Assembly (NCBI RefSeq): GCF_004217285.1
Contig: NZ_SHKS01000003.1
Coordinates: 407,169 to 471,168 of the forward strand
DNA: 64,000 bases
Source of the DNA: Streptomyces sp. BK239
GTDB taxonomy: Bacteria > Actinomycetota > Actinomycetes > Streptomycetales > Streptomycetaceae
Reading direction: 5' to 3'
A program made the position numbers and the translations under genes. The first letter of the stretch is position 1; each line of letters begins with the position of its first letter. This document shows, piece by piece, positions 1 to 8,894 of the stretch. Under the pieces are notes generated by a model. The model had not been told where the DNA came from. It saw only the letters and a program-made list of their open reading frames with translations, and did no database searches.

Positions 1-2
1 AC

Positions 3-248
3 CCCACCGCCGTCGTCCCCGCGGCCCCCGACATCGTGGACGAGCCACACCTGCCGGCCTCGTGCATCCGGTGGGCGGGCGCCGCCCGTCCGCTCGCGCT
101 CGGCGGCCGGCCCACCGATCTGCCCGGGGCGCGCCGCGTGGCCGTGGGCTGCGCGGACGCCCTCGGCCCCGGCTTCCCGTCCGCCGTGAGCCTCCCCGGC
201 GGGCGAGTCACGACCGACGCCGGGCGCAGCGACCGTTCACCGGTCTGA
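3..248 (+). CDS. 3' end of an unidentified gene (truncated by window edge)
   Basis: An open frame enters from the left edge and ends at a TGA at 246-248. Third codon positions are nearly all G or C, as expected for real Streptomyces coding sequence, so this is probably the last ~81 codons of a gene starting outside the window. The visible peptide is rich in Ala, Gly, Pro and Arg, with no motif I recognise and no membrane segment. I cannot name a family. An internal GTG at 36 has no convincing ribosome site, so a complete small gene is less likely than a truncated larger one. Confidence 0.5.
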   Translation, partial: PTAVVPAAPDIVDEPHLPASCIRWAGAARPLALGGRPTDLPGARRVAVGCADALGPGFPSAVSLPGGRVTTDAGRSDRSPV

Positions 249-404
249 CCTGCGCCGCACGGCACCGCGTCCCTGCCGCTGCGAACCTCCGGGCAAATTT
301 TTTTGCGGGCCCGGATGAATCTTCGTGCCCTCGCGTGCGTACTCCTGTGCGTCGACCCCGCCGGGCACGAGCCAGGCGGCATCCCCTACGGGGCAGGAGG
401 AACG

Positions 405-1187
405 GTGCGTTTTTCTCGGAACGTGATGGGAACTGCCTTTGTGGGCGGTGCCCTGAGCTTGACCCTGGCCGCGCTGGCTTATCCGTCGATGCTGGGGCTG
501 GACACCGTCTCCACCTCCGGCGACCGGGTCATCGCCAACACCCAGTGGGGTCCTCTGACCGAGAGCGACCGCAACTTCGTGGTGGCCGTGCGCGCGGCGG
601 GCCTGTGGGAGTACCCGGTGGGCTTCATCGGCCTGCAGAAGGGTCAGAGCCCGGCGGTGAAGACCGCCAGCGAGCACCTGATCGACGGTCACGCGGCCCT
701 GGACACCACTTGCCGCAAGGTCGCGCCGATGCTGAACATCACTCTGCCCAACGTGGCCAGCCCTCAGCAGATGGGCTTCGTCAGCACCCTCCAGGCCGCC
801 CAGGGCAAGCAGTTCGACATCGAGTTCGCCAACATCCTGCGCATGACGCACGGTTCCATCTTCAACACCATCGCGAAGATCCGGTCCACCACCAAGAACA
901 CCATCGTTCGCGCGCTGGCCGACCAGGCCAACGACACCGTTCTCGACCACATGACGGTGATGGAGAAGACCGGCATGGTCGACTTCGACCAGACGCTGTT
1001 CAACCAGACGACGCCGCCGAAGCTGCCCAAGTCGGACACCACACCGCCGCCGCCGGCCCCCGGACAGCCGATGGTCGTCCTCACCCCGCCGGCCACCGCC
1101 ACGTCCACGCCGGTGGACATCGACGCCGCGGCCGTCGTCGGGGGCGGAGCGGCCCCGGCCCCCGCGCCCACCGCGCCCCAGCAGTAG
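405..1187 (+). CDS. Secreted or membrane-anchored DUF4142 protein
   Basis: The 260-residue product begins with a basic start and a hydrophobic segment (about residues 7-27), giving a signal peptide or N-terminal anchor. Residues ~45-200 are helical and match the DUF4142 pattern, with paired helices around 'AVRAAGLWEYPVG' and 'ILRMTHGSIFNTIA'. The C-terminus is a Pro/Thr/Ala-rich tail. I chose GTG 405 because GGAGG lies just upstream at 396-400; the in-frame ATGs further upstream lack a ribosome site and would put hydrophilic sequence ahead of the signal. DUF4142 proteins are ferritin-like exported proteins of unknown function, so no biochemical role is assigned. The gene converges on the glucosidase gene with only 13 bases between the stops. 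Confidence 0.85.
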   Translation: MRFSRNVMGTAFVGGALSLTLAALAYPSMLGLDTVSTSGDRVIANTQWGPLTESDRNFVVAVRAAGLWEYPVGFIGLQKGQSPAVKTASEHLIDGHAALDTTCRKVAPMLNITLPNVASPQQMGFVSTLQAAQGKQFDIEFANILRMTHGSIFNTIAKIRSTTKNTIVRALADQANDTVLDHMTVMEKTGMVDFDQTLFNQTTPPKLPKSDTTPPPPAPGQPMVVLTPPATATSTPVDIDAAAVVGGGAAPAPAPTAPQQ

Positions 1188-1200
1188 GCGTCTCAAGGGC

Positions 1201-2868
1201 CTAGGCCAGCCAGACCGTCGTGTCCGGGCCGAGCGCGCCGTCGTCGAGCGGCGCGCTGCTCAGCAGCACCTCGCCGGGCGGCAGCGGCACGGGCTCCGGG
1301 GACAGGTTGACGACGCACCGCCATCCGTCGGTGCGGGCGAAGGCCAGCACACCGGGCGGGTGGCCCGGCTCCCAGGTCAGCTCCTCGCCCTGGAGCAGTT
1401 TGCGGCGCAGGCGCAGGGCCGTTCGGTAGAGCTCCAGCGTGGAGCCCTCCACGCCGTCCTGCGCCTCGACCGCGTACCGGGCGAAGGACTCCGGCTGCGG
1501 CAGCCACGCCCCGCCCGCGCCGAAGCCGTACGAGGGTCCCGTCGTCGTCCACGGCAGCGGCACGCGGCAGCCGTCGCGCCCCTTGCGCACCCGCCCCGAC
1601 TGTTCCCACAGCGGGTCCTGGAGGACCTCCACGGGCAGGTCGGCGACCTCCGGCAGCCCGAGTTCCTCGCCCTGGTACACGTACGACGAGCCGGGCAGCG
1701 CCAGCATCAGCAGGGTGGCCGCGCGGGCGCGGCGCAGGCCGGCGTCCTCGTCGACGCGCGGGGCCCGTCCCCCGGACAGCAGCCAGGCGTTGTCGTCGGC
1801 GTCCGCGGGGAGCATCAGCCGGCAGGTGTGGCGGATCACGTCGTGGTTGGAGAGCACCCAGGTCGCCGAGGCGCCGACGGCCCGCGCGCCGGCCATGGAC
1901 GACGTGATCACCTCACGCAGGGCGTCCGCGTCCCAAGTTGCCTGAAGATACTCGAAGTTGAAGGCCTGGTTCAGTTCGTCGGGGCGGGCGTACAGGGCGC
2001 GGCGGGCACCCGGCACCCAGGCCTCGGCGACCGCCGTGCGGGGCGGGGAGTAGGCGTCGAGGACGCGGCGCCAGTCGCGGTAGACGGCGTGGACCTCGTC
2101 GCGGTCGTAGAAGGGGTGGGCGCCCGGCGCCATCGCGGCGAGGGCCGCCTCGCCGGGCCCGCCGTCCGGTCCGAGGTCGCGCAGCGGCTCGCTCAGGTCC
2201 TTGACGAGCGCGTGCGCCACGTCCACGCGGAAGCCGTCGACGCCGCGGTCCGACCAGAAGCGCAGGGTGGTGCGGAAGTCCTCGCGAACCTCCTCGTGGT
2301 CCCAGTTCAGGTCGGGCTGCTCGCGGGCGAAGAGGTGCAGGTACCACTGGCCGTCCGGGACCCGCTGCCAGGCGCTGCCGCCGAAGACGGACTGCCAGTC
2401 GGACGGCGGGCGTTCGCCGTGCGCGCCGCGCCCGTCGCGGAAGACGTAGCGGTCGCGGGCGGGCGATCCGGGGCCGGCGGCCAGCGCCTCCTGGAACCAG
2501 ACGTGCAGGTGGGAGGTGTGGTTGGGGACCAGGTCGACGATCACCTTCAGGCCGAGGCGGTGGGCCTCGGCGGTCATCGCGTCGAAGTCGTCCAGGCCGC
2601 CCAGCCGCGGGTCGACGTCCCGGTGGTCGATGACGTCGTAGCCGCCGTCGGCCAGCGGGGACGGGTAGAAGGGGCTGAGCCAGAGCGCGTCGACGCCGAG
2701 CGCGGCGAGGTGAGGCAGCCGTTCGGCGACGCCCCGCAGGTCGCCGAGTCCGTCGCCGTCGGCGTCGGCGAAGCTGCGCGGGTACACCTGGTAGACGACG
2801 GCCTGACGCCACCAGTCGGGATTGCGGGAGGACAGGTCGGGCACGGCGCTGTTCGCGTGGTCGGTCAC
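1201..2868 (-). CDS. GH13 alpha-glucosidase / oligo-1,6-glucosidase
   Basis: The 555-residue protein is a cytoplasmic glycoside hydrolase family 13 enzyme. It hydrolyses alpha-glucosidic bonds in maltose- or isomaltose-type oligosaccharides. It opens with the family's 'WWRQAVVYQVYPRSF' strand, followed by 'DLVPNHTS'. The catalytic set is visible: nucleophile Asp in 'FRVDVAH' (about residue 216), acid/base Glu in 'VAEAW' (about 282) and Asp in 'SNHDV' (about 343). Length and lack of a signal peptide fit intracellular maltooligosaccharide use. GTG 2868 places 'MTDHANSAVPDLSSRNPDWW' at the N-terminus; the open frame continues far upstream but without coding character. No maltose-transport genes flank it, so the exact substrate is uncertain. 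Confidence 0.93.
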   Translation of the reverse strand: MTDHANSAVPDLSSRNPDWWRQAVVYQVYPRSFADADGDGLGDLRGVAERLPHLAALGVDALWLSPFYPSPLADGGYDVIDHRDVDPRLGGLDDFDAMTAEAHRLGLKVIVDLVPNHTSHLHVWFQEALAAGPGSPARDRYVFRDGRGAHGERPPSDWQSVFGGSAWQRVPDGQWYLHLFAREQPDLNWDHEEVREDFRTTLRFWSDRGVDGFRVDVAHALVKDLSEPLRDLGPDGGPGEAALAAMAPGAHPFYDRDEVHAVYRDWRRVLDAYSPPRTAVAEAWVPGARRALYARPDELNQAFNFEYLQATWDADALREVITSSMAGARAVGASATWVLSNHDVIRHTCRLMLPADADDNAWLLSGGRAPRVDEDAGLRRARAATLLMLALPGSSYVYQGEELGLPEVADLPVEVLQDPLWEQSGRVRKGRDGCRVPLPWTTTGPSYGFGAGGAWLPQPESFARYAVEAQDGVEGSTLELYRTALRLRRKLLQGEELTWEPGHPPGVLAFARTDGWRCVVNLSPEPVPLPPGEVLLSSAPLDDGALGPDTTVWLA

Positions 2869-3126
2869 GTACCGAAGCCTGTCCAGTTTGCCGGGAAGGT
2901 GAACACCGCGCTTTCCGGACCGCACCGTTCCGAACCTGGGGAACTCGTGAGGGAATCTTGAACACCCCCTCCATTGGCCCAGGTTGACAGCCGTCCACCG
3001 ATCGACCCACGATGTGCGCACACTGTGGCGCGTGTGACCAATGAGCCCGGTGTTCCTTCTGTTCCGACCCGTCACCCCGGGCTGCTCCGCCATGCCGTGA
3101 CGGGCCCTCGCCGAGATGGGATTCGC

Positions 3127-4107
3127 ATGTCCATAGCGAGACGTGTTTCCGCTGCCCGCCTGCTGGGGGCGGGCGCCGCTTCGATCGCCCTGTGCGCCGC
3201 GTCCGTCGCCGCCGCCACCGGCGCCTTCGCCGGCACGGGCGCCCCCGGCGGCGACGGCTGGAAGTCCGGCGGCCAGTACCAGCCGGGCACCGGCGCGGGC
3301 ACCGAGACGGGAACCGACCGCTGCCAGTTCTCGCTCGACGGCAAGCAGTTCTTCGACTCCGTCCGCGTCGACGACCAGAACCTCAAGCCCGGCGGCGACG
3401 GCAAGGTCCACGTCTCGGTCCGCACCGCCGGCGACGCCTCCTCCTGCACCGCCTCCCTGGCCTCCTACCTCGCCCACGGCGCCACCTTCGCCACCTCCGG
3501 TCTCCAGGTCTTCGTCGACTTCGACACCGTGACGGTCAAGGCGGGCCAGACCGACACCCTCGACATCGCGGTGCCCGACGCGGGCTGCTACGCGCAGGTC
3601 GACCTCTACCGGGGCGCGGTGAAGTTCGACGGCAAGCTCGACGCGAAGGACGGCTTCGAGCACGGGGAGCTGCCCAAGGGCCCGGACCGGCCGGTCATCA
3701 AGGACAAGCTGATCGCCGCCTGGAACGGCGGCACGAAGGACTGCACGCCCACCGAGCAGCCGCCGTCGAGCCCGCCCGCGAGCCCGCCGGCCAGCTCGCC
3801 CGGCGTCCCCTCCTCGCCGTCGGCGCCGGCCTCGCAGCCGCCGGCCGGCACGCCGTCGCAGAGCACCTCTCAGCCTCCGACGGACACCCCCTCGACGAAC
3901 ACCGAGTCCCCGTCCCCGTCCGCCCCGGCGCCCAGCGCCTCGGAGTCGACCCCGGCTCCCGCGCCCACGCCCAACGGCGGAGGCGGCGACCTGGCGGAGA
4001 CCGGCGCGAACGGCAACACCGGCGTTCTCGTCGGCGGATCGGCGGCGCTGCTCGCGGCCGGCGCCGCGATCGTCGTCGCCACGCGACGCCGCAAGGCCAC
4101 GCGCTGA
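3127..4107 (+). CDS. Cell-wall-anchored surface protein with LAETG sorting signal
   Basis: The 326-residue product has a signal peptide (basic start, then Ala-rich hydrophobic core to about residue 36) and a globular region of ~170 residues. A long Pro/Ser/Thr wall-spanning linker follows, then LAETG (about 289-293), a hydrophobic helix and the terminal cluster 'RRRKATR'. This is a complete class-E sortase substrate; LAxTG is the motif those sortases use in Streptomyces. The globular part has an 'S-L-D-G-K-Q-F-F-D' region and two Cys-containing stretches ('SSCTAS', 'AGCYAQV') that could form a disulfide. ATG 3127 follows a GAGATGGGA element. Function is unknown beyond covalent attachment to the wall. 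A strong hairpin terminator follows. Confidence 0.88.
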   Translation: MSIARRVSAARLLGAGAASIALCAASVAAATGAFAGTGAPGGDGWKSGGQYQPGTGAGTETGTDRCQFSLDGKQFFDSVRVDDQNLKPGGDGKVHVSVRTAGDASSCTASLASYLAHGATFATSGLQVFVDFDTVTVKAGQTDTLDIAVPDAGCYAQVDLYRGAVKFDGKLDAKDGFEHGELPKGPDRPVIKDKLIAAWNGGTKDCTPTEQPPSSPPASPPASSPGVPSSPSAPASQPPAGTPSQSTSQPPTDTPSTNTESPSPSAPAPSASESTPAPAPTPNGGGGDLAETGANGNTGVLVGGSAALLAAGAAIVVATRRRKATR

Positions 4108-4204
4108 GGCGACGCCGGTCACTCGCAAGGGCCTCAACGAGGCCTGAAGGGGCTTGAGGGCGTGTCCCGCTGAGCGGGTGCGCCCCCGGGTCCGTACCTG
4201 AACT

Positions 4205-4241
4205 CGACGCCGGCCGGGCCGTGGGAAACCGGCCGGCGTCG
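4205..4241. terminator. Hairpin terminator between convergent genes
   Basis: A 12-bp GC-rich stem (arms 4205-4216 and 4230-4241, core CGACGCCGGCC) with a 13-base loop lies between the LAETG gene and the nucleoside hydrolase gene. It can serve both strands. Confidence 0.75.
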
Positions 4242-4277
4242 GTCGTCACCGGGCCCCTGACCCCCGGTCCGGGTCGG

Positions 4278-5240
4278 TCACGGCTTCTCCACCGTCGTCA
4301 GCCACAGGCTGACGTACCGGTCCGCGTCCACTCCCAACGCCACGTCCACCAGGGTCTGTTCGCGTCCGCCCTCGTGGATCTCCGACTCGCCCGGTACCGG
4401 GCGGCGGTCGACGACCGTCTGACCGCGCGTCGGTCCCGGGGCCAACGACACCTCCACCGGGAGCAGTTCGGTGGTCAGGCCCGCCGGGTCGACGACCGCG
4501 CACACCGCGCCCGCGTCGCCCAGACCGCCCGTCGGCGTCGGGTCGCCCGAGGAAGCCGGATCCCGGTGGGCGAGGAGCTCACCGGCCAGTCGCAGCCGCG
4601 GCTCGGAACTGGCGCGCAGCCTCTGCACGTCCGCCGCCGGGACGAGCACCCGCTGGAACACGTCGAGCCCGTACATCGTGATCGGCACCCCGGCCGTCAG
4701 CAGGATCGCCGCCGCCTCCGGGTCGTGCCAGACGTTGAACTCCGCCACCGGGGTGGCGTTCCCGGTCGCCACCGCCCCGCCCATGAACACGATCCGCTCG
4801 ATGTTGCGGACCACCTCGGGATGCGTGCGCAGCAGCAGGGCGATGTTGGTGAGCGGCGCGGTCGGGACGAGGGTGACCGGGCGCGGCGAGGCGAGGATCT
4901 CGCGCCGCAGCAGCGTCACCGCGTCCACGTCGACCGGCGCCCGGGTCGGCGCGGGCAGGCCGAGGTCGCCCATCCCGTCCGCCCCGTGCACGTGCCGGGC
5001 CGTGCGCACCGGCTCGATCAGCGGCCGCTCCGCCCCGCGCGCGACGGGGATGTCACCGGCGCCGGCCTGCTCCAGCACCGTCAGCGTGTTGCGGACGACG
5101 CCGTCCACATCGGTGTTCCCGGCCACACAGGTCACCGCCCGCACATCGAGCCCGGGGTGCCGGACGGCGAACAGCAGGGCCAGGGCGTCGTCGACGCCGG
5201 TGTCGCAGTCGATGATCACCGGGACGGGCTGACCGGTCAC
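4278..5240 (-). CDS. Nucleoside hydrolase (inosine-uridine preferring family)
   Basis: The 320-residue cytoplasmic enzyme hydrolyses the N-glycosidic bond of ribonucleosides, releasing base and ribose for salvage. The calcium- and ribose-binding signature is at the N-terminus ('DCDTGVDDALAL', residues ~11-22), where the first Asp of the cluster acts as general base in this family. Further family marks are 'TNIALLLR', 'IVFMGGA' and 'FNVWHDPEAA', whose Asp completes the metal site. Length is typical. GTG 5240 is preceded by a GAGGGGG element and gives the usual short N-terminus before the Asp cluster. Base specificity cannot be read from the sequence. Confidence 0.92.
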   Translation of the reverse strand: MTGQPVPVIIDCDTGVDDALALLFAVRHPGLDVRAVTCVAGNTDVDGVVRNTLTVLEQAGAGDIPVARGAERPLIEPVRTARHVHGADGMGDLGLPAPTRAPVDVDAVTLLRREILASPRPVTLVPTAPLTNIALLLRTHPEVVRNIERIVFMGGAVATGNATPVAEFNVWHDPEAAAILLTAGVPITMYGLDVFQRVLVPAADVQRLRASSEPRLRLAGELLAHRDPASSGDPTPTGGLGDAGAVCAVVDPAGLTTELLPVEVSLAPGPTRGQTVVDRRPVPGESEIHEGGREQTLVDVALGVDADRYVSLWLTTVEKP

Positions 5241-5460
5241 GGTGGACCCCCTCTTCCTGGGAACTCTCTGGGAGCTTCCTGACGACGGCTCTCCGACAGC
5301 GACCTTACGCACCTCCCCGCGCGCGTGCGGCCACCCGGGTGCAGCAGTCGCGTAGCCCGGACGGATCGTCCCGGTCGTCGGGGGGTGGGCCAGGTGGTGG
5401 CGTGGGGATGGCAGTGCCTTGTGTCCGCCCCCTTTCGGCCGATGCGGGAGGAACCCTCCG

Positions 5461-6231
5461 ATGAACCGCCGTGCCCTCCTCGCCAGTGCCCTGTCCGGCA
5501 CCGGGCTCCTGCTCGGCGCGGCCGCCTGCGCCACGCTCGGGCTGGAGCATCCGCCCACCGCGCGACCGCCACAGCCGACGGTGGGGCAGTCGTCGGCGAA
5601 ACCGTCCGCGCCGGCCGCGTCGTCGGTCCTCACCGACGCGCAGGCGCAGGCCGCGCTCATCACCGACACCGACCTCGGGGCCCCCTGGATCCCCACCCGG
5701 GGCGCCGCGACCTGGCGGGACGGCATGCTCAAGGCGATCACGCCCACCGCCGAGTGCCAGAAGCTGCTGGACGGCCTGTACGCCGACGAACTGCTCGGCG
5801 GGCCGGCCCGCGCGGTCGTCGCGCTCGACGACGCCGACACCGGGGCCCAGCTGCGCTACCAGCTCACCGACCGGCGGCCCCGGGACGCCGACCGCGCCCT
5901 GGACTGGATGCGGACCCTGCCGGGCCGATGCGCCCGGTTCACCGCCCGGGCCCCGGACGGCACCGTGCTGGACGTGGTGGTCACCGACCTGGCGCTGCCG
6001 GAGGTCGGCGACGCCCGTCAGGGGCTGCGGGTGACGCTCACGAACTGGGAGACCGACGGCGACCCGATCACGCTCTCCCTCGACGTCGCCGCCGTCCGCG
6101 CCGGCGAGGACACCTTCGTCCTCACCAACGGCAGCATGGGCGACGTACCGAACGAGGCCACCCAGGCCGCGGTGCAGCTCGGTGTGCAGCGGCTGACGGA
6201 GGTCAGGAAGCAGGGCCGGGTGCAGGTGTGA
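5461..6231 (+). CDS. Putative lipoprotein of unknown function
   Basis: The 256-residue protein begins 'MNRRALLASALSGTGLLL' and reaches a possible lipobox ending in Cys ('GAAAC', about residues 18-22), so it is probably exported and lipid-anchored; the -3 residue is Ala, which is weaker than the usual Leu or Val. The mature part has a short Pro/Ser linker and a mixed alpha/beta domain with two Cys residues ('AECQKLL', 'GRCARF'), a pattern seen in many actinobacterial PknH-sensor-like or LpqN-like lipoproteins. No family is assigned with confidence. A GGGAGGAA ribosome site fixes ATG 5461. The gene is divergent from the nucleoside hydrolase gene across 220 bases. Confidence 0.82.
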   Translation: MNRRALLASALSGTGLLLGAAACATLGLEHPPTARPPQPTVGQSSAKPSAPAASSVLTDAQAQAALITDTDLGAPWIPTRGAATWRDGMLKAITPTAECQKLLDGLYADELLGGPARAVVALDDADTGAQLRYQLTDRRPRDADRALDWMRTLPGRCARFTARAPDGTVLDVVVTDLALPEVGDARQGLRVTLTNWETDGDPITLSLDVAAVRAGEDTFVLTNGSMGDVPNEATQAAVQLGVQRLTEVRKQGRVQV

Positions 6232-6336
6232 CGGCGGACGCCGACCGTCGCCGGCGGGCGGGCGTCGGTCCGCCGGGTCTGCGGGGGGGGGTGTGCACGG
6301 CGTCGGTCCGCCCGGTCTCCGGTGGCGCGCCCGGCG

Positions 6337-7053
6337 TCAGTCCGTGTCGAAGCGGGTCTCTCTGGCGACCACCTCGTGCGCCACGTCCAGCACCGTGCGG
6401 CCCGCCGCGAACGCGTGGGCGCGCAGCAGGGCGAGCGCCTCGGCGGAGGCCACCTTCCGCTGGGCCATGACCATGCCCACCGCCTGGTACACCTCGTCGT
6501 GGTCGGTGGCCAGCGGACTCAGCCACAGCCCGTCGCCGCGCCGGCCCGCCTCCTCCCCGCGCGGCAGCGCCGTCAGCGCCACCGTCAGCGCGTCCGCCAC
6601 CAGACGGGCCGTGCGCACCTCGTCGGCGGCCAGATCGCCGGGCACGTCACGGTAGAGGTCGAGGGTGCCCACGCACACCGAACGGTCGCCCAACGGCAGC
6701 GCGTACACCGCGACCACGCCCGCCGCCGCGGCCTGCTGGGCGAACACCGGCCAGCGTGAGGCGTCCCGGCCGGCCGTGAGATCGCGGGCGAAGACGGGCG
6801 CGCCGGTCTCCGCCGCCCGCAGACACGGCCCGTCGCCCAGCGTGGCCTGCATCTCCATGAGGTACGCGGCCCGCGCGCCGCTCGCGCTCAACGGCACGGG
6901 CATCCCGTCCCCGCACAGCGACACGCTCGCCCCGCTCACCGGCAGCAGCCGCACCGCGGCGGCGCACAGCCGGTCCGGCACGTCACCGGGTTCGACGCCC
7001 CGCACCGCCCGGGCGAGCACCTCGGCGGCCGGCTCCCGTTCCCGATCGCGCAC
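6337..7053 (-). CDS. GAF-ANTAR domain regulator
   Basis: The 238-residue protein has an N-terminal GAF sensor domain (about residues 20-150, including 'GDGPCLRAAETGAPVFARDL') and a C-terminal ANTAR RNA-binding domain (about 175-230, 'YQAVGMVMAQRKVASAEAL' followed by 'VLDVAHEVV'). ANTAR proteins bind paired stem-loops in nascent RNA and relieve termination; the GAF domain senses a ligand or partner. GTG 7053 was chosen for the GGAGGTGG element seven bases upstream and because it separates this gene from the upstream regulator. No clear ANTAR target hairpin pair was identified nearby. It is probably co-oriented or co-transcribed with the XRE/TPR gene that ends 120 bases upstream. Confidence 0.85.
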   Translation of the reverse strand: MRDREREPAAEVLARAVRGVEPGDVPDRLCAAAVRLLPVSGASVSLCGDGMPVPLSASGARAAYLMEMQATLGDGPCLRAAETGAPVFARDLTAGRDASRWPVFAQQAAAAGVVAVYALPLGDRSVCVGTLDLYRDVPGDLAADEVRTARLVADALTVALTALPRGEEAGRRGDGLWLSPLATDHDEVYQAVGMVMAQRKVASAEALALLRAHAFAAGRTVLDVAHEVVARETRFDTD

Positions 7054-7172
7054 GGCGACCACCTCCGCGCACGGGCTCCCCCACGCCTCTTCGTCGTCGG
7101 GCCGGGTAACCCCGCCGCCCCGCCGGAAACCGGCGACGGCAAGGCTTCTCGCACGGGGTCCGCGCGGCCGCG

Positions 7173-8516
7173 CTACAGCGGCGGCTGCGCCGGGGCCGGG
7201 CCCAGCGTCGTCGTGCCCGGGGCCGTGCGGTGGCCCAGGCCGGTGCGGTAGGCGTCGAGCGCGGCCTCGACCCGCCCCGTACGGCGCAGCAGATCGCCGA
7301 GCAGCCTGCACAGGTCGGCGAGGTCGCCGGCCGCGCCGGCCCGCTCCAGCAGGCTGAGGGCGCGTACGTAGTGCTCCTCGGCGGTGTCGGTGTCGCGGGC
7401 GTCCTCCGCGATGATGCCGAGCAGCCGGTGCGCCGCCGCCGAGTGCAGGGCCCCGCGCTCGGCGGTGAAGTCGCTGAGCACCCGGTGCAGCAGCGCGGCG
7501 GCCTCCTCGGACTTGCCGCGCCGGTGCAGCACGTCGGCCAGCTCGACGGCCACCTGGCTGGAGTAGAGGGCGGCCCGCTTGGCGGAGAGCATGTCCAGGG
7601 CGAGCCGCATCTCGCTCTCGGCGCGCTCCAGTTCGCCGTTCTGCGCGCACACGTAACCGCGCATCCAGTGGCAGTTGGCGAGCTCGGTGCGGATCTGCAA
7701 CTGCCGGTACAGCTCGGCCGCCTTGGCGAGGGAGGCGTCGGCCTCGGCGACGCGCCCCTCGGCGAGGAGCGTGCGGGCGACGGACCGGTGCATCCGCGCG
7801 ACCAGTTCCGGATCGCCGGCCTGCGGGGCGAGCGCGAGGGCGAGTTCGGCGGCCTGGGCGGCGCGGGCCTGGGCGCCCATGTCCATGTAAGGGCCGATGA
7901 CGCTGGCGTAGAGGACGAGCAGCGCGTCCGGGTCGTGCAGTCCGCCGCGGTTGAGCTCGTCGAGGGTGGACTCCAGCAGGTAGACGGCGTAGCGGAGTTC
8001 ACCGGCCAGGTAGTGGGAGACGGCACGGCCGCGGAGGGCGGGGACCCGGGCGGGCAGCGGCGCGTCGGCGAGGGACCGCTCGGCGCGCTCGAAGTACTCC
8101 CGCCCGACCTCCAGTTCGCCGGTGACCAGCCCGCATTCGCCGAGGCCGAGGAGGGCGGCGGCCACTTCGGCCGTCAGGGCGTGCTCCTCGGCCTCGGCGA
8201 GCACCGACTCGAACGCCTCGGCCGCCGCTTCCGTGGCGCCCGTGGCGAGGGTGCGCTGTGCGTCCGTGAGGCGCAGCCGCAGTCCGGTGACCAGCCGGAC
8301 CGAACGCCCGGTGGCCAGCTCGTCGAACTCGACGCCGAGCCGGTCGGCGAGATGCCTGAGCGCGTCGTCCGAGGGCCGCACCCGGCCGGACTCCAGGGTG
8401 GAGACGTAGGCGGGCGTGTACGCCGGCTCCGCCAACTGCCTCTGCGTCAGACCGCGTTCCATGCGGAGCTGCTGCACTCTTCTGCCGATGACGCTGGGAT
8501 CATCGCGGTCCGCCAT
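7173..8516 (-). CDS. XRE-family regulator with TPR repeats
   Basis: The 447-residue protein has an N-terminal helix-turn-helix of the XRE/Cro type (about residues 10-65, 'GLTQRQLAEPAYTPAYVSTL') followed by ~350 residues of helical TPR-like repeats. These match the layout of quorum-type or SARP-associated XRE/TPR regulators in actinomycetes, where the TPR part binds a peptide or small ligand. ATG 8516 directly precedes the HTH. The promoter region carries a perfect 10-bp inverted repeat (8578-8606) and a divergent small secreted peptide gene (8696-8884). That is the classic arrangement for a regulator controlling its own divergon, perhaps with the peptide as signal; this last point is inference. 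Confidence 0.88.
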   Translation of the reverse strand: MADRDDPSVIGRRVQQLRMERGLTQRQLAEPAYTPAYVSTLESGRVRPSDDALRHLADRLGVEFDELATGRSVRLVTGLRLRLTDAQRTLATGATEAAAEAFESVLAEAEEHALTAEVAAALLGLGECGLVTGELEVGREYFERAERSLADAPLPARVPALRGRAVSHYLAGELRYAVYLLESTLDELNRGGLHDPDALLVLYASVIGPYMDMGAQARAAQAAELALALAPQAGDPELVARMHRSVARTLLAEGRVAEADASLAKAAELYRQLQIRTELANCHWMRGYVCAQNGELERAESEMRLALDMLSAKRAALYSSQVAVELADVLHRRGKSEEAAALLHRVLSDFTAERGALHSAAAHRLLGIIAEDARDTDTAEEHYVRALSLLERAGAAGDLADLCRLLGDLLRRTGRVEAALDAYRTGLGHRTAPGTTTLGPAPAQPPL

Positions 8517-8577
8517 CGCCCAACTCCCCTGCTGCCCCTTGCCGTTCGGCTCCCCCAGCGCCTAGGTTAAACGGCGG

Positions 8578-8606
8578 GTTAAGCATCCGTACGGACGATG
8601 CTTAAC
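8578..8606. promoter_or_regulatory. Palindromic operator in XRE/small-peptide divergon
   Basis: Perfect inverted repeat GTTAAGCATC - 9 bases - GATGCTTAAC, AT-rich against a ~72% GC background. It lies 62 bases upstream of the XRE/TPR gene and 90 bases before the divergent small ORF. A partial extra copy (GGTTAAACGGCGGGTTAAGC) overlaps the left arm. It is likely the binding site of the adjacent regulator. Confidence 0.65.
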
Positions 8607-8695
8607 TCGCGACAGCCGCGGTTCGCACTCCTGTCACGCAAAGCCGCCCTGTCGCTCCCGCGCTCTGTTGCTCCTGCCGCTCCTGCGAGGTAGCC

Positions 8696-8884
8696 GTGCT
8701 CGAACGCACCGACACCCCCGGGCGTCTCACCAGGGGACTCGCCGCCGCTCTCATCGCCGTGACCGCCCTGGTCCTGGCCGCGAACGCGGGCCCGACCCGA
8801 GGGGCGGAACCCTCCCGCACCCAGCACACCACCCACGTCGATCCCGACACGGCCTCCTCGGCGGCGCGGACCGGCGTCCGCTGA
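8696..8884 (+). CDS. Small secreted peptide, divergent from the XRE/TPR regulator
   Basis: A 62-codon ORF starts at GTG 8696 with GAGG eight bases upstream. The product has a basic start, a hydrophobic core (about residues 14-32, 'LAAALIAVTALVLAANAG') ending in an Ala-x-Ala-like cleavage region, and a short polar tail with His, Thr and Asp. Size, signal peptide and position opposite an XRE/TPR regulator suggest an exported peptide, possibly a signalling precursor, but no known family was recognised. It is a weak prediction on length alone; the ribosome site and operator nearby raise it. Confidence 0.55.
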   Translation: MLERTDTPGRLTRGLAAALIAVTALVLAANAGPTRGAEPSRTQHTTHVDPDTASSAARTGVR

Positions 8885-8894
8885 GGCCGCGGAC

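Noticed and set aside
1201..4137. A 978-codon open frame extending the glucosidase far upstream
   Set aside because: Beyond GTG 2868 the frame is an antisense shadow of the LAETG gene with Arg/Gly-rich, non-protein-like composition.
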